64,000 nt of DNA, taken from assembly GCA_034231615.1 (NCBI GenBank), contig CM067322.1:58162938-58226937 (forward strand), in the 5' to 3' direction. Numbering within the stretch: position 1 is the stretch's first letter; the number at the start of each line of letters is the position of its first letter. Origin of the DNA: Meghimatium bilineatum. Its lineage: Eukaryota; Mollusca; Gastropoda; Stylommatophora; Philomycidae. A model generated the notes under the pieces. The model worked only from the letters and a program-made list of their open reading frames with translations. It searched no databases and was not told where the DNA came from. Made by a program: the position numbers and the translations under genes. Positions 57,501-62,144 of this stretch are shown here, piece after piece.

Positions 57501-60447
57501 TGTGATTAGAAGGCACATCAAAGCAAACAGGTGTCTCGTCCATGTTTCCTATTTGAGATAGATCGTAGGTAAATCTCTTCCTCAGGTTAATAGTGAAACG
57601 TTGAAACAAATCAATTTTTGTTTCTAGCTCCTTCGGCAACTTTTGCGCCAGCTTAGTGCGTGTTCGTAGACACAAGTGATGTCTGTTCATAAAGCGATTG
57701 CACCATCCCATTGACGCAACGAAGTCCTCAGATTTGTGTTTCTGGAATGCAGGATCTTTCAATATCGAGAGCGCCCTGATTCGAATATTGGTGTGGGTTA
57801 TAATTAATCCGTTCTGTCTATACTCCATTATCCATTCTGATAAATTTCTCCTCCAGCGCAGGGAATGAAGCTGTACGGCTGCATGATGCTCTCTTTGACC
57901 TTGGCATCAAAGACAATTCTTCCTTTTTTTCCCTCTATTCTCGCACTTGCTTTTCGTTCACAATGAAGTGGCAGGAAGCCATGGAATTGTTGGACTTCTC
58001 CGCAAAAGCGATAACATCCAACTTAAAACCAGCAGTATACGATGTTCATTTCTGTCCAGGCATCCTTCTTATAAAACACGAATAAAATCACAATGACAAT
58101 AAAAATGTATGAACTGAAGCTAAACTACTTGTGCAGTATTCTTGGCTAGCTTACCTTATATTCTGTTAATTAGTCCAGCCCACTGAGGCCGCAGATTGAC
58201 TACTGGCCCTACCCATTTCAATCGGCTCAACCAATCCAAGTTTCCCTCACATTATGTGATGCCATTCAGATAAGTGACTGAATGCAATCTTTCTTTATAA
58301 AGATTTGAAAGGAGGTTCCAAATCACAACACATCATAGGCATTTTGTAGTAAAATTCCGCCGTAATTGATTCCCTCCCCCAACCACTGTACATTTAGTGG
58401 AAGACGAGATCAATTTCACAATCCTCTGTTATGTTTATTTTATTACCGTATTCTCCCCACACGGTAAACATAACAAGGAACAAAGTTCAAACTCTTCTGT
58501 ATCTTATAAAAACAAACGTGATCTCGCTGTCTTGCCTTTCATCGTTTCCGCTTAAAAGTCACTGTCAGAAGCCGGTGACATAATAGTTACATAGTAATTA
58601 CTATTCACTAGCGCTGTTCCGCGTCATAACGCCCAGACACCCAACACAGACAATTCATTCAGGAAAGACTTTGTTCCCCAAAGTCTCGCCACCTCATAAA
58701 CCGTCTATAGCCATGGATAGGGAAGTCAGCCTATTCATTATTTTCGGATGTATTGATCCAGAATACAGTAGCCTACCGGGGTTTCATTCCTTGATTCATT
58801 CAAGTTACGTGAGTGAATTGAAAGGAATGCCATTTTCTTAAGAGTTGCAAAAGTTTGTGCTAATTTCCATTTAGCATGTCGGTTCTTTCTTATGATGATG
58901 AAGTTCATTATTGCCGGCATTGTTAAGTTGGGGATGTCGGTCTATAGTCGGATCTTATACTTTCGCCACTTTCAGGAAGAGATAATTAGGTTCTCGGCCT
59001 ACAATCGGATGGGTTTATATTCGGATCTTAACGGTACATTGATAGAAATACTTAGACAATATACAGTACAAATATATATCAGTAAAAGTGTTACTAATGA
59101 TAATGTCATGTGCCTTATCCTCTCCAGAATGTTGTCGTCTCAATGAATTCCCTCAACCCTTCTCTGTCTTGGGCCATGCGGCTTGCATTTTCCAATGACA
59201 TATTCATGTTATCTTTAATATCGTCAGTTCATCGTCATCTTGGTCTGATATTTCTCCTCCTCCCAGGTGCTATGCCCTCCATTATTTGTCTTTTTAAACT
59301 ACTGTCTCTTTTTATGACGAAACAGGTGTAGTTTTCTTTTTGCTATTGTGTTTAGTAACCAACACTTTACATAACATGTTACTGTGAACAAAATATGATG
59401 TTTTCTTTTGTAACTTTTGTCAGACCAACATGGGAAGACAACCTATATACAAAATTATAACAGAAAATTTACAAATCTAGAGAGCTCACACCTGCATGCA
59501 ATGTGATGTCCAGGAAAACATGACCAGAACTGAGAATGAAAACCAGGAAAGATCACATAGCCCACACTAATTGTGAGAGAATGCAAAAAAATGGGAACTA
59601 GACAGAACAAGAGACCATTACATAGGAAGCAAGACTGGAAGGCTAGTTTGTTAGTCATCAGGTTATCAGCATAGCACTCTGGACACATTTATTGAAACTC
59701 CAATCTCCATATGATTGGTTCCAACATAATACGATGACTAGCAGTTGTAGTTCTCTGTTTGCATTCTTCATAATCTACATAAACATTTCTACATGCATTT
59801 CTACATATTAATTTCCAGTGATGCTGCATTTCAAGCTAAGTTCCTTTATTCTGAACATGGAATTATCACCCTCATTATTTTAATATGCTCATGCTGTTTT
59901 CTGTAAGTAGTTCAATGTGTCAACTTAATCCATTGCTCTACTCTGCAAATACAGTAGTAGCGCATGCAAGCCAGTCTGCTTGTTGTTATACTTGGATACC
60001 TCCCTCTTTCCTTATTCTCATCTGATGCACTTTTGTTGGCATTCTGTAGTGCTTATGCGCCTACATTTACTCCATGGATGTATCCTTACGTAACTGCATG
60101 CACATGTTTATATGTTGCTGTGCATATCCCTGCATAGTGCGCATGTCAATCTACCTAGCCTAATTCTAGTGTAGTGTCTGTCAGTCTGTACATGTCAACC
60201 TCTACAGTTATATATAAGTGGGTGAAGTGTTTTCTTTCTATCAACACATGTGAACATATTTTTCCATTCTATCAACACATGTGAAAATATTCTTTTCTTT
60301 TTCTATCAACACATGTGAAAATATTCTTTTCTTTATATCAACACATGTGAAAATATTTTTTCTTTCAGAATTCAAGAAGACCATCCCATAATGACATTTG
60401 TTCTGGACAGTAAGAAAGAACTAATACTTGTAAATGTAGCTTCTCAG
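24568..60447 (+). CDS. WDR26: WDR26 (CTLH/GID E3 ligase subunit), exons 1-11, 3' end outside window
   Basis: Join of 24568-24785, 29740-29839, 31006-31065, 32486-32622, 35868-35965, 42042-42198, 44205-44343, 47604-47744, 50673-50792, 54366-54508 and 60369-60447. All ten introns are GT-AG and every phase agrees, giving 464 continuous residues. Domains: a Ser/Thr/Asn-rich head (1-54), LisH (about 56-88, [13 protein letters not shown]), CTLH and following helices (about 89-250, including [17 protein letters not shown] and [11 protein letters not shown]), then WD40 repeats from about residue 262. Compared with human WDR26 as I remember it, order and motifs match throughout; the head is shorter. 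WDR26 is the homologue of yeast Gid7, a scaffold of the CTLH (GID) ubiquitin ligase with MAEA/RMND5 and RANBP9, acting in nucleus and cytosol. The last WD repeats and the stop should lie past base 64000. Introns total about 34 kb and are full of transposons; no coding exon is visibly damaged. Confidence 0.95.
24786..25734. other. WDR26 intron 1, first part: no gene seen
   Basis: Low-complexity AT-rich intron sequence before the LINE that begins near 25735. Confidence 0.5.
25735..27635 (+). mobile_element. LINE ORF2 (G-like) interrupted by a TTAA element
   Basis: Plus frame: [38 protein letters not shown] (RT box), then a break at TTAA (25903-25906). After the inserted element (25907-26810) the same frame continues [18 protein letters not shown], which is the catalytic box region. 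It goes on [57 protein letters not shown] and [15 protein letters not shown]. Stops and two frameshifts (for example near 27350) make it inactive. Similar in layout to LINE-G but a different subfamily. Confidence 0.85.
25907..26810. mobile_element. piggyBac-like non-autonomous element, 904 bp
   Basis: Bounded by TTAA on both sides (25903-25906 and 26811-26814). Ends are inverted: CCTTTAGGGCTCTG on the left, CCTTTACGACTCTG on the right. Its removal with one TTAA rejoins the RT frame of the host LINE across the catalytic box, which is strong evidence for a real insertion. TTAA duplication is the signature of the piggyBac superfamily. No transposase inside. A relative lies at 39514-40765. Confidence 0.88.
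28030..28575 (-). mobile_element. LINE-K C-terminal fragment
   Basis: Minus strand: [67 protein letters not shown]. 117 codons are open, then the frame ends early. In WDR26 intron 1. Confidence 0.8.
28576..29369. other. WDR26 intron 1: no gene seen
   Basis: AT-rich intronic sequence. The frame at 29049-29276 has no recognisable motif and I do not call it. Confidence 0.5.
29370..29560 (+). mobile_element. LINE-R 3' fragment
   Basis: Very similar at the nucleotide level to 51355-51530: ACACCAAACAGCAGAATGTT, GAATGAATGAAAACAGACTG, AAAGAGGAAGACCACGA. The encoded RGRPR region has in-frame stops here. Confidence 0.75.
29740..29839 (+). CDS. WDR26: WDR26 coding exon 2
   Basis: Acceptor GCTGTAG; completes codon 73 (Asn), then residues 74-106. 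Encodes the end of LisH and the start of CTLH ([25 protein letters not shown]). Donor GG|GTAAGT, phase 0. Confidence 0.93.
29905..30150 (-). mobile_element. LINE-G 3' fragment
   Basis: Minus strand: [46 protein letters not shown], then stops. Same order as the LINE-G copy at 54.9-55.15 kb. In WDR26 intron 2. Confidence 0.75.
30151..31005. other. WDR26 intron 2: no gene seen
   Basis: AT-rich. Contains one perfect short inverted repeat (30270-30305). Confidence 0.5.
30270..30305. repeat. Perfect 15-bp hairpin, 6-nt loop
   Basis: AAAATGACTTTATAG, then TTCACA, then CTATAAAGTCATTTT. Perfect arms; in WDR26 intron 2. Probably a MITE relic or chance. No element limits found. Confidence 0.85.
31006..31065 (+). 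CDS. WDR26: WDR26 coding exon 3
   Basis: Small 60-bp exon, residues 107-126 ([20 protein letters not shown]), within CTLH. Acceptor TTGCAG, donor ATA|GTAAGA, phase 0 at both ends. Confidence 0.9.
31190..32410 (-). mobile_element. Possible mariner-like remnant, split by LINE-E
   Basis: GAGGGCTGTTCACTAAGTTC at about 31204 resembles a common mariner-type terminus. Right of the LINE-E insert, minus-strand frames at 32040-32110 give [18 protein letters not shown], recalling the KCIxxxGDYFEG end of mariner transposases. No matching right terminus was found. Tentative. Confidence 0.3.
31350..32035 (+). mobile_element. LINE-E fragment
   Basis: Plus strand: [20 protein letters not shown], then GTLTSDV, a broken middle, YRRMLR-like sequence, [20 protein letters not shown] and [18 protein letters not shown]. 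Broken ORF2 C-terminal half. In WDR26 intron 3. Confidence 0.7.
32486..32622 (+). CDS. WDR26: WDR26 coding exon 4
   Basis: Residues 127-171 plus two bases of 172. [17 protein letters not shown] and [19 protein letters not shown] are among the best conserved WDR26 segments. Acceptor TTTTCAG, donor AC|GTAAGT, phase 2. Confidence 0.95.
32623..32999. other. WDR26 intron 4, first part: no gene seen
   Basis: AT-rich, poly-T just after the donor. Nothing recognised before the LINE-E copy at 33.0 kb. Confidence 0.5.
33000..33575 (+). mobile_element. LINE-E 3' fragment, best-preserved copy
   Basis: An open frame of 173 codons (33078-33599) gives the LINE-E C-terminus: [77 protein letters not shown]. 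The 3' end is CCTACGCCAGCCGGAATGG with a CTGATGATGATGCTGATG tail. RT domain absent (5'-truncated). Reference copy for the other LINE-E fragments. Confidence 0.88.
33738..33900 (-). repeat. SINE-SB copy
   Basis: TTCTTCTTCAGCGTTCATTC, CCGCTGGATCTCTCTTGTAG, AACAGGATGTAGTCCAGAG, GGCCCGACACAT: same order as 9675-9875. Confidence 0.75.
34190..34440 (-). repeat. SINE-SA copy
   Basis: TTCTTCTTTTGCATTCATTC, CTCCTGCAGATTAGCAGAG, GATGAGACATCCAGCTCC, CCTCCTTAGTCATCTCTTAT, and the ATTCTTTG end. Diverged; in WDR26 intron 4. Confidence 0.75.
34775..35640 (-). repeat. SINE-SB long copy, interrupted by LINE-W
   Basis: SB sequence runs from about 34775 to 34985 (CTGGATCTCTCTTGTAGCAG, GAATGCAGTTTAG, GCACAACACATCC) and appears to resume at about 35530-35640 (TACAAGAGAACTGGTACC). 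The intact version at 63650-64000 joins these parts without the intervening 540 bp. CCATAT flanks the interruption on both sides, a possible 6-bp duplication. Confidence 0.55.
34990..35525 (-). mobile_element. LINE-W C-terminal fragment
   Basis: Minus strand: [20 protein letters not shown] and [13 protein letters not shown], then broken sequence to the 3' end CCTTTAGGGTCGTAGAAG (plus strand). Confirms that the CCCATAACCCTTCAGGG-type repeats in this window are LINE-W 3' ends. Confidence 0.7.
35868..35965 (+). CDS. WDR26: WDR26 coding exon 5
   Basis: Completes Thr172, then residues 173-204 and one base of 205. [12 protein letters not shown] and [17 protein letters not shown] match the WDR26 helix region before LPPSVMLPP. 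Acceptor TCTGCAG, donor CAAG|GTACTT (a weaker donor than the others), phase 1. Confidence 0.92.
36410..36525 (+). repeat. SINE-SB fragment
   Basis: Forward-orientation SB pieces: ATTCTCTGGATTACATCATT, then GGGTCATTGTCCTGCTATAA and GAGAGATCCAACTGAAGTAT. The GAA tail is lost. Confidence 0.6.
36560..37760 (+). mobile_element. LINE-E fragment with RT domain, interrupted
   Basis: Plus frame 36590-36985: [37 protein letters not shown] (RT box, GVRQGCVLSP decayed), [14 protein letters not shown] (catalytic box, YADD reads CADD), [17 protein letters not shown] 184-bp LINE piece plus target duplication interrupts it. It continues with [16 protein letters not shown] and the post-RT region, ending with AACATGATCGCCTACACCAC and a CTTGATTGATTG tail. 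The longest LINE-E copy in the window. In WDR26 intron 5. Confidence 0.85.
36998..37181 (-). mobile_element. 184-bp LINE 3' end nested in LINE-E, with 12-bp TSD
   Basis: Flanked by AGTATTACTATC at 36986-36997 and again at 37182-37193, a perfect 12-bp duplication. The minus strand encodes [38 protein letters not shown] and [10 protein letters not shown], the C-terminus of another non-LTR ORF2, ending in a GAAGGAAAGAAGAA-like tail. Heavily 5'-truncated. Confidence 0.92.
37850..38860 (+). repeat. Long repeat Q, copy 1
   Basis: Matches 48740-49640 in order: GTTAGCAGATAACTAATATC / GTTAGCAGATATCCAAGATG, CTACCTCCTC / TACCTCCTCG, AGACTGCAGATGGAATAAG / AGACTGAGATGGAATGAG, GGCTAGGGAAGCT, AAAGGCATGCCAAAA. 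The last 150 bp are SINE-SA-like (GCAGCTATGCTGTAAACTGG). Class unknown. The short frames inside are not supported as genes. Confidence 0.6.
38861..39509. other. WDR26 intron 5: SINE-SA piece, otherwise nothing seen
   Basis: A poor SA fragment in reverse orientation lies at about 39000-39130 (TTCTTCTGCATTCGTTCTC and GTCATGGTTTACAGCTATG). A C run follows at 39226-39235. The rest is unassigned. Confidence 0.5.
39514..40765. mobile_element. piggyBac-like non-autonomous element, copy 2
   Basis: Starts at a TTAA (39510-39513) with CCTTTAGCACTCTG and shares with 25907-26810 the order AATTTCTCTCCTG / AAATTTCTCCCCTG, AATAACTTTTTT-type run, AGATATTTAAATAA and ACATATAAATAAAG / ACATGTAAATAAAG. The right end TTAAAGG is followed by TCAA (40766-40769), a TTAA with one change. 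Longer than copy 1 and diverged. In WDR26 intron 5. Confidence 0.7.
40770..41717. other. WDR26 intron 5: no gene seen
   Basis: Unassigned intronic sequence. Short frames here lack motifs. Confidence 0.5.
41718..41958 (+). repeat. SINE-SA copy
   Basis: GAGAAGTAAATAATAGCAAC, CCTTCCATGCATGTTATAAA, AGATATCGCAGTCAAGCTGT, ATTCCGTTCTCCAGACTACA, CTAATCTGCAGGAGTTTAAG, ending in a degraded GAA tail about 85 bp before exon 6. Confidence 0.8.
42042..42198 (+). CDS. WDR26: WDR26 coding exon 6
   Basis: Completes Glu205, then residues 206-256 and two bases of 257. [20 protein letters not shown] and [14 protein letters not shown] lead to the propeller. Acceptor TTTCAG, donor AA|GTATGT, phase 2. Confidence 0.95.
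42270..43140 (+). mobile_element. LINE-K fragment
   Basis: Plus strand near 42370-42500 has a decayed RT catalytic region (NTVLLN-like, then [13 protein letters not shown]). It is followed by [18 protein letters not shown] and, in an open stretch 42778-43026, [59 protein letters not shown]. Ends near AAAGAATATGTCAAGTGATGATGATTG. In WDR26 intron 6. Confidence 0.8.
43200..43680 (+). mobile_element. I-type LINE 3' remnant
   Basis: Decayed RNase H end: [12 protein letters not shown] near 43315-43350 equals VPGHVGVRG in the intact copy at 22.2-24.4 kb. [19 protein letters not shown] and [12 protein letters not shown] follow, the latter matching the WMCPVC region. A CTAACTAACTAG run lies at about 43574-43585. 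Confidence 0.7.
43700..43880 (-). mobile_element. LINE-W 3' end
   Basis: CCCATAACTGTTATAATCGT, AGGGGTGCCACAATGGATAC, ATCAGCACAGAAAGTTCTGC match the LINE-W terminus at 51765-51960. In WDR26 intron 6. Confidence 0.6.
44205..44343 (+). CDS. WDR26: WDR26 coding exon 7
   Basis: Completes Lys257, then residues 258-303. First clear WD40 unit: [33 protein letters not shown]. Acceptor TTTGTAG, donor ACT|GTAAGT, phase 0. Confidence 0.95.
44722..44762 (-). other. Conserved PLE 3' hairpin
   Basis: On the minus strand: TCTTGAAAAAGG, hairpin GGTTCAA/TTGAGCC (with minimal loop), then AATACGTGG and GAATTGTCC. The unrelated-in-detail PLE pair at 61-63 kb has TCTTGAAAAAGG, hairpin GGCC/GGTC, then CGAAACGTCGAC and TTTGTCC at the same place. 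Flanks are conserved while the stem sequence changes and still pairs. Confidence 0.55.
44850..45160 (+). mobile_element. LINE-E 3' fragment nested in the PLE
   Basis: ACAAACCGAAAATGGGAAAT, CAGACAGGCAGGTTTTAAG, AACATAGTCACAACAGGCAA, CACCTACGCCAACCAGAATG with tail GATAATGATAG. Close to 33.18-33.56 kb with deletions. Confidence 0.7.
45478..45562. repeat. (TA)n microsatellite inside the PLE 3' region
   Basis: About 85 bases of alternating AT. Tyr-Ile frames across it are artefacts. Confidence 0.97.
46941..47565. repeat. Minisatellite, about 38-bp unit, interrupted
   Basis: A unit close to CTATTAGACTTCACTACCAG plus ATGTGAATGCCCTGTT is repeated about eight times from 47268 to 47565, with one and a half more at 46941-46990. 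A 270-bp GC-rich block separates the two parts. In WDR26 intron 7, ending about 40 bp before exon 8. Confidence 0.85.
46996..47262. mobile_element. GC-rich insertion in the minisatellite
   Basis: Contrasts sharply in base composition (CTGGCCTCACAGCACGTGGG, TCCGCCCTCTGTTCCAGC, CTCTGGCCCCTGCGACAGG). TTCTATT occurs on both sides, but the array itself contains that word, so it cannot prove a target duplication. GTTTCGAGTCTAAC is a weak B-box-like string. Class unknown; the 62-codon frame inside has no motif. Confidence 0.4.
47604..47744 (+). CDS. WDR26: WDR26 coding exon 8
   Basis: Residues 304-350: [20 protein letters not shown] and [18 protein letters not shown], the next WD40 unit. Acceptor AAAACAG, donor GTG|GTAAGT, phase 0. 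Confidence 0.95.
47919..48191 (-). repeat. SINE-SA, near full-length copy with TSD
   Basis: Begins with the reversed tail CTTCTTCTGCGTTCG and ends GGCCCCGGCAACACATGGGC. GTAACCCATTT (47908-47918) and GTAAACCCATTT (48192-48203) flank it, an 11-12-bp duplication with one indel. With 7228-7510 this fixes both ends of the SA family. Confidence 0.85.
48230..48605 (+). mobile_element. LINE-K C-terminal fragment
   Basis: Plus strand pieces: [70 protein letters not shown]. Stops and shifts. In WDR26 intron 8. Confidence 0.75.
48740..49640 (+). repeat. Long repeat Q, copy 2
   Basis: See copy 1 at 37850-38860. The terminal part (GATGTGCTAGATCTGTGTAA, TTTAAACTG, CGCTCTCCAG) is a decayed SINE-SA-like end. 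Confidence 0.55.
49641..50116. other. WDR26 intron 8: no gene seen
   Basis: AT-rich, with a GTGTGTG-rich patch near 49830-49855. Confidence 0.5.
50117..50600 (-). mobile_element. LINE-C C-terminal fragment
   Basis: Minus strand: [53 protein letters not shown], then after a shift a lysine/arginine-rich end. The GELCEGKR-GGQKKRFKD box is typical of a widespread non-LTR ORF2 C-terminus. Confidence 0.75.
50673..50792 (+). CDS. WDR26: WDR26 coding exon 9
   Basis: Residues 351-390: [20 protein letters not shown] and [20 protein letters not shown], one WD40 unit. Acceptor GTTTTAG, donor TGC|GTATGT, phase 0. Confidence 0.95.
50930..51205 (-). mobile_element. LINE-K fragment
   Basis: Minus strand: [56 protein letters not shown]. 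In WDR26 intron 9. Confidence 0.7.
51210..51680 (+). mobile_element. LINE-R C-terminal fragment
   Basis: Open frame 51431-51673: [54 protein letters not shown]. Decayed upstream piece [17 protein letters not shown]. Related fragment at 29370-29560. Confidence 0.78.
51765..51960 (-). mobile_element. LINE-W 3' end, best copy
   Basis: Minus strand: [45 protein letters not shown], stop, then a (TTGA)n tail seen on the plus strand as ATCAATCAATCAATAAA. This identifies the CCCATAACCCTTCAGGG repeats. Confidence 0.8.
52180..52790 (+). mobile_element. LINE-G fragment with internal deletion
   Basis: RT box [10 protein letters not shown] near 52184, catalytic region decayed (LLFADD-like), [36 protein letters not shown], then a jump directly to [20 protein letters not shown] and KEATNSTIY. 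Ends ACAAAGGGTTTAGCGAATAG with a short GATA tail. In WDR26 intron 9. Confidence 0.8.
52791..53554. other. WDR26 intron 9: no gene seen
   Basis: Some LINE-like words ([16 protein letters not shown] near 53230, decayed) suggest an old post-RT fragment, but I could not delimit it. Confidence 0.4.
53555..53960 (+). mobile_element. LINE C-terminal fragment (G-like)
   Basis: Plus frame: [56 protein letters not shown], stop. Resembles the 27.3-kb G-like subfamily rather than typical LINE-G. Confidence 0.75.
53961..54365. other. WDR26 intron 9 end: no gene seen
   Basis: T-rich sequence leading into the exon 10 acceptor. Confidence 0.5.
54366..54508 (+). CDS. WDR26: WDR26 coding exon 10
   Basis: Residues 391-437 plus two bases of 438: [20 protein letters not shown] and [14 protein letters not shown], matching the WDR26 WEGVR and RIRGYNF motifs. 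Acceptor TTACCAG after a T-rich tract, donor TT|GTGAGT, phase 2. Confidence 0.95.
54705..55325 (-). repeat. SINE-SA split by a LINE-G insertion
   Basis: SA sequence 54705-54832 (TTCTTCTTTTGTGTTCATTC, GTCATGGTTTACAGCTTGAC) continues at 55174-55325 (TTCTGGGTCACTTTGACCC, GATGGGACAGCCAACTC, GTGTTGCTATTCTGTG) after the LINE insert. Confidence 0.85.
54833..55173 (+). mobile_element. LINE-G 3' end nested in SINE-SA, 9-bp TSD
   Basis: ACTTCATCA flanks it at 54824-54832 and 55174-55182. Encodes [55 protein letters not shown], stop, [20 protein letters not shown]. Ends in GATAGATAGATAG. Defines the LINE-G 3' terminus and its GATA tail. Confidence 0.92.
55978..59034 (-). mobile_element. pogo/Tigger-like DNA transposon, about 3.06 kb
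   Basis: Bounded by TA on each side (55976-55977, 59035-59036). Ends CCGTCAAGA (left) and, on the opposite strand, CCGTTAAGA (right) begin imperfect terminal inverted repeats, with ATATTCGA / CGAATATAA words just inside. A minus-strand transposase remnant lies in the middle. TA target sites and a DDE_1-type transposase fit the Tc1/mariner-pogo superfamily. In WDR26 intron 10. Confidence 0.75.
56738..58050 (-). pseudogene. pogo/Tigger-like transposase, broken
   Basis: From 58043 leftward: an N-terminal helix-turn-helix like those of Tigger/CENP-B proteins ([19 protein letters not shown]) whose conserved Trp (VRxW) is a TAG stop. A second DNA-binding half follows at 57850-57650 ([38 protein letters not shown]). 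The DDE domain carries the first Asp in [15 protein letters not shown], then a frameshift near 57450, [20 protein letters not shown], another shift near 57240, the second Asp in [13 protein letters not shown], and the third in [15 protein letters not shown]. Two stops follow. The acidic C-terminal tail ([20 protein letters not shown]) is intact to 56738. All three catalytic Asp codons survive although the frame is broken, so it is non-functional. Confidence 0.85.
59100..59350 (-). mobile_element. LINE-K 3' end
   Basis: Minus strand: [53 protein letters not shown]. Close relative of the 19.0-19.17-kb copy. Confidence 0.75.
59351..60229. other. WDR26 intron 10: no gene seen
   Basis: Unassigned sequence. 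The 77-codon minus frame at 59455-59688 has no recognisable motif. Confidence 0.5.
60230..60368 (+). promoter_or_regulatory. Minisatellite forming the exon 11 acceptor region
   Basis: TCAACACATGTGAAAATATT with a T-rich tail is repeated four times (starts 60241, 60272, 60306, 60338; spacing 31, 34 and 32 bp). The last T-rich tail is the polypyrimidine tract of the exon 11 acceptor TTTCAG at 60368. The CAAC in the last copy lies about 25 bp from the AG, in the usual branch-point range. Confidence 0.85.
60369..60447 (+). CDS. WDR26: WDR26 coding exon 11 (last in window)
   Basis: Completes Leu438, then residues 439-464: [26 protein letters not shown], aligning with QEDHPIMSF...LLNVATQ of WDR26. 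Donor CAG|GTAGGA, phase 0. The following exon (GVHLWDL-type) was not found before base 64000. Confidence 0.93.
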
Positions 60448-61168
60448 GTAGGATTCCTTGTGGTTGTGATGTAATATTATATAATAGTTTTTAATCATCA
60501 TCAGATCTCAAGTTGTAGAGCTTGCTATAGCTTTTTTTATCATGATCACTTCATTTTCACACTTATTCCAGATATAACATGTATCTGCAGGACATTTTTC
60601 ACTATCTATCTCGTATAATCTGGGTGATCTTGTGTTTTGCAGTGAGACTCCAGTTTATCTGACCACCTACATTATTTGCTCTATGTTTTGTGGTCCCTAC
60701 CTTTTTTTTGAGTTCCAATCAAGTGTATGTCTTATTCTGTTAAGTTGTTTCCTGAAAGTATCTAATGCATTGTTATTTTCATATCCATGTAACTATTAAG
60801 GAGAATTACTGAAGCTGTGAACATTGTAATTTTTAATGAAATGATATAGTAGATATCAGGTACTCCTATGATGGTATCAAATGGGGAAAATATATGTCCT
60901 TACCTGATTCAACATGTAATTATTTTAGTCTTGACAGAATAAAAATCTTTAGCCCCAAAAATGTTACACACATGCACCGGTAAGACTTTTTTTGTTGTCT
61001 AGAAATTGTTTAAATATTCTTCATTTTATGTCAAATTTCAAGGAATTTGATGAACTTCATGATTTTTATGACTTGTTTGAAATGTAGTGTAGTGTAAATT
61101 TTTAGATAATAATATAGTCCTGCATATAATTAAATTGTAAAATTGGTGGTCCAAAAAATTTACCCGTG
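60448..61168. other. WDR26 intron 11, first part: no gene seen
   Basis: AT-rich. A vague minus-strand LINE resemblance at 60600-60790 is too weak to call. Confidence 0.45.
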
Positions 61169-61238
61169 TTTAACCACAGGAAAATAATACTCACGTGTAA
61201 GACAGGTAATGAAGTCCTACTGAATGACGACTAAAACA

Positions 61239-62142
61239 CTACACACTATCACTAACGGATGTAAATATGGTACATATAACAAAACAAAACACAGAATATA
61301 ATCTACAGATGACAATACACAGGACAAAGTCGACGTTTCGGACCAATAGGCCTTTTTCAAGATACGGACATAACATACAAACATAAAAAAACCACAAGTA
61401 AAAATGAATGCGTATCCAGTGAAATGTGATAGTAAGATAGATACCGGAAGCATACGAACAGGAAGTACACAAAGACGATAATACAGGTGGAACGAGAGGA
61501 ACAAAACGATGGCGTAACAAAGACCAATACGACCGAGAACTAAGCGAAAGAGTGGTCGGAATTGAGTCCAAATAGCTTGATGGTACCAAACTCGAAAATG
61601 AGATGATTTTCGAGGGCGTACCTAGATCTATCATCGGTGGTGCAGGATCTGATGGCAGTGACCTGAATGTCAATGACACCACGGTGACCATCGCCGTTGA
61701 AGTGATTGCCACAGGAGTGGGTGTTCTGTGTTTGATAGCATGCAAGTGGTTACAGAAGCGGTCGCTCAGTCTAAGGCCAGTCTCACCGATATATTGCTTA
61801 CCACAGCGTTTACATATGATCACGTAAATAACATTACGGGATTCACATGTAAAGGCCTCATCGATGGAGAAACTGGCCTTGGGGAATGAGATGGAGCGCA
61901 TCTGAACCACATAAGGACATGTGACCGCATGAGCACCGCACGGTACCAAAATGGTCAGGTGCAGAGGACCTGAGGTGGCTGTGGACCAAGATGTCCTTCA
62001 GATTTTTGTCGCGCCTAAAGGCCACCAGAGGTAATTTGTGGAAAGCGTCACGGGTGTCAGAATCAGACTGGAGAAGGGAATAATGTTTAAGTAGAATACG
62101 ACGGACAGTCGAGTTATGGGGATGGAAGGTATCTTCTGTCAT
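61239..62142 (-). pseudogene. PLE C-terminal region, left (frameshifted) copy
   Basis: Minus strand from 62142: [40 protein letters not shown], then an 8-bp deletion shifts the frame at the CTCATGCGGTCACATGTCC region. The nuclease follows in another frame (VIYVIICKRCGKQYIGETG, LSDRFCNHLHAIKHRTPTPV) and a 1-bp loss shifts it again. Non-functional. Confidence 0.88.
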
Positions 62143-62144
62143 AT

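Noticed and set aside
60600..60790. Possible LINE fragment after exon 11
   Set aside because: Only scattered words in broken frames; below what I can support.
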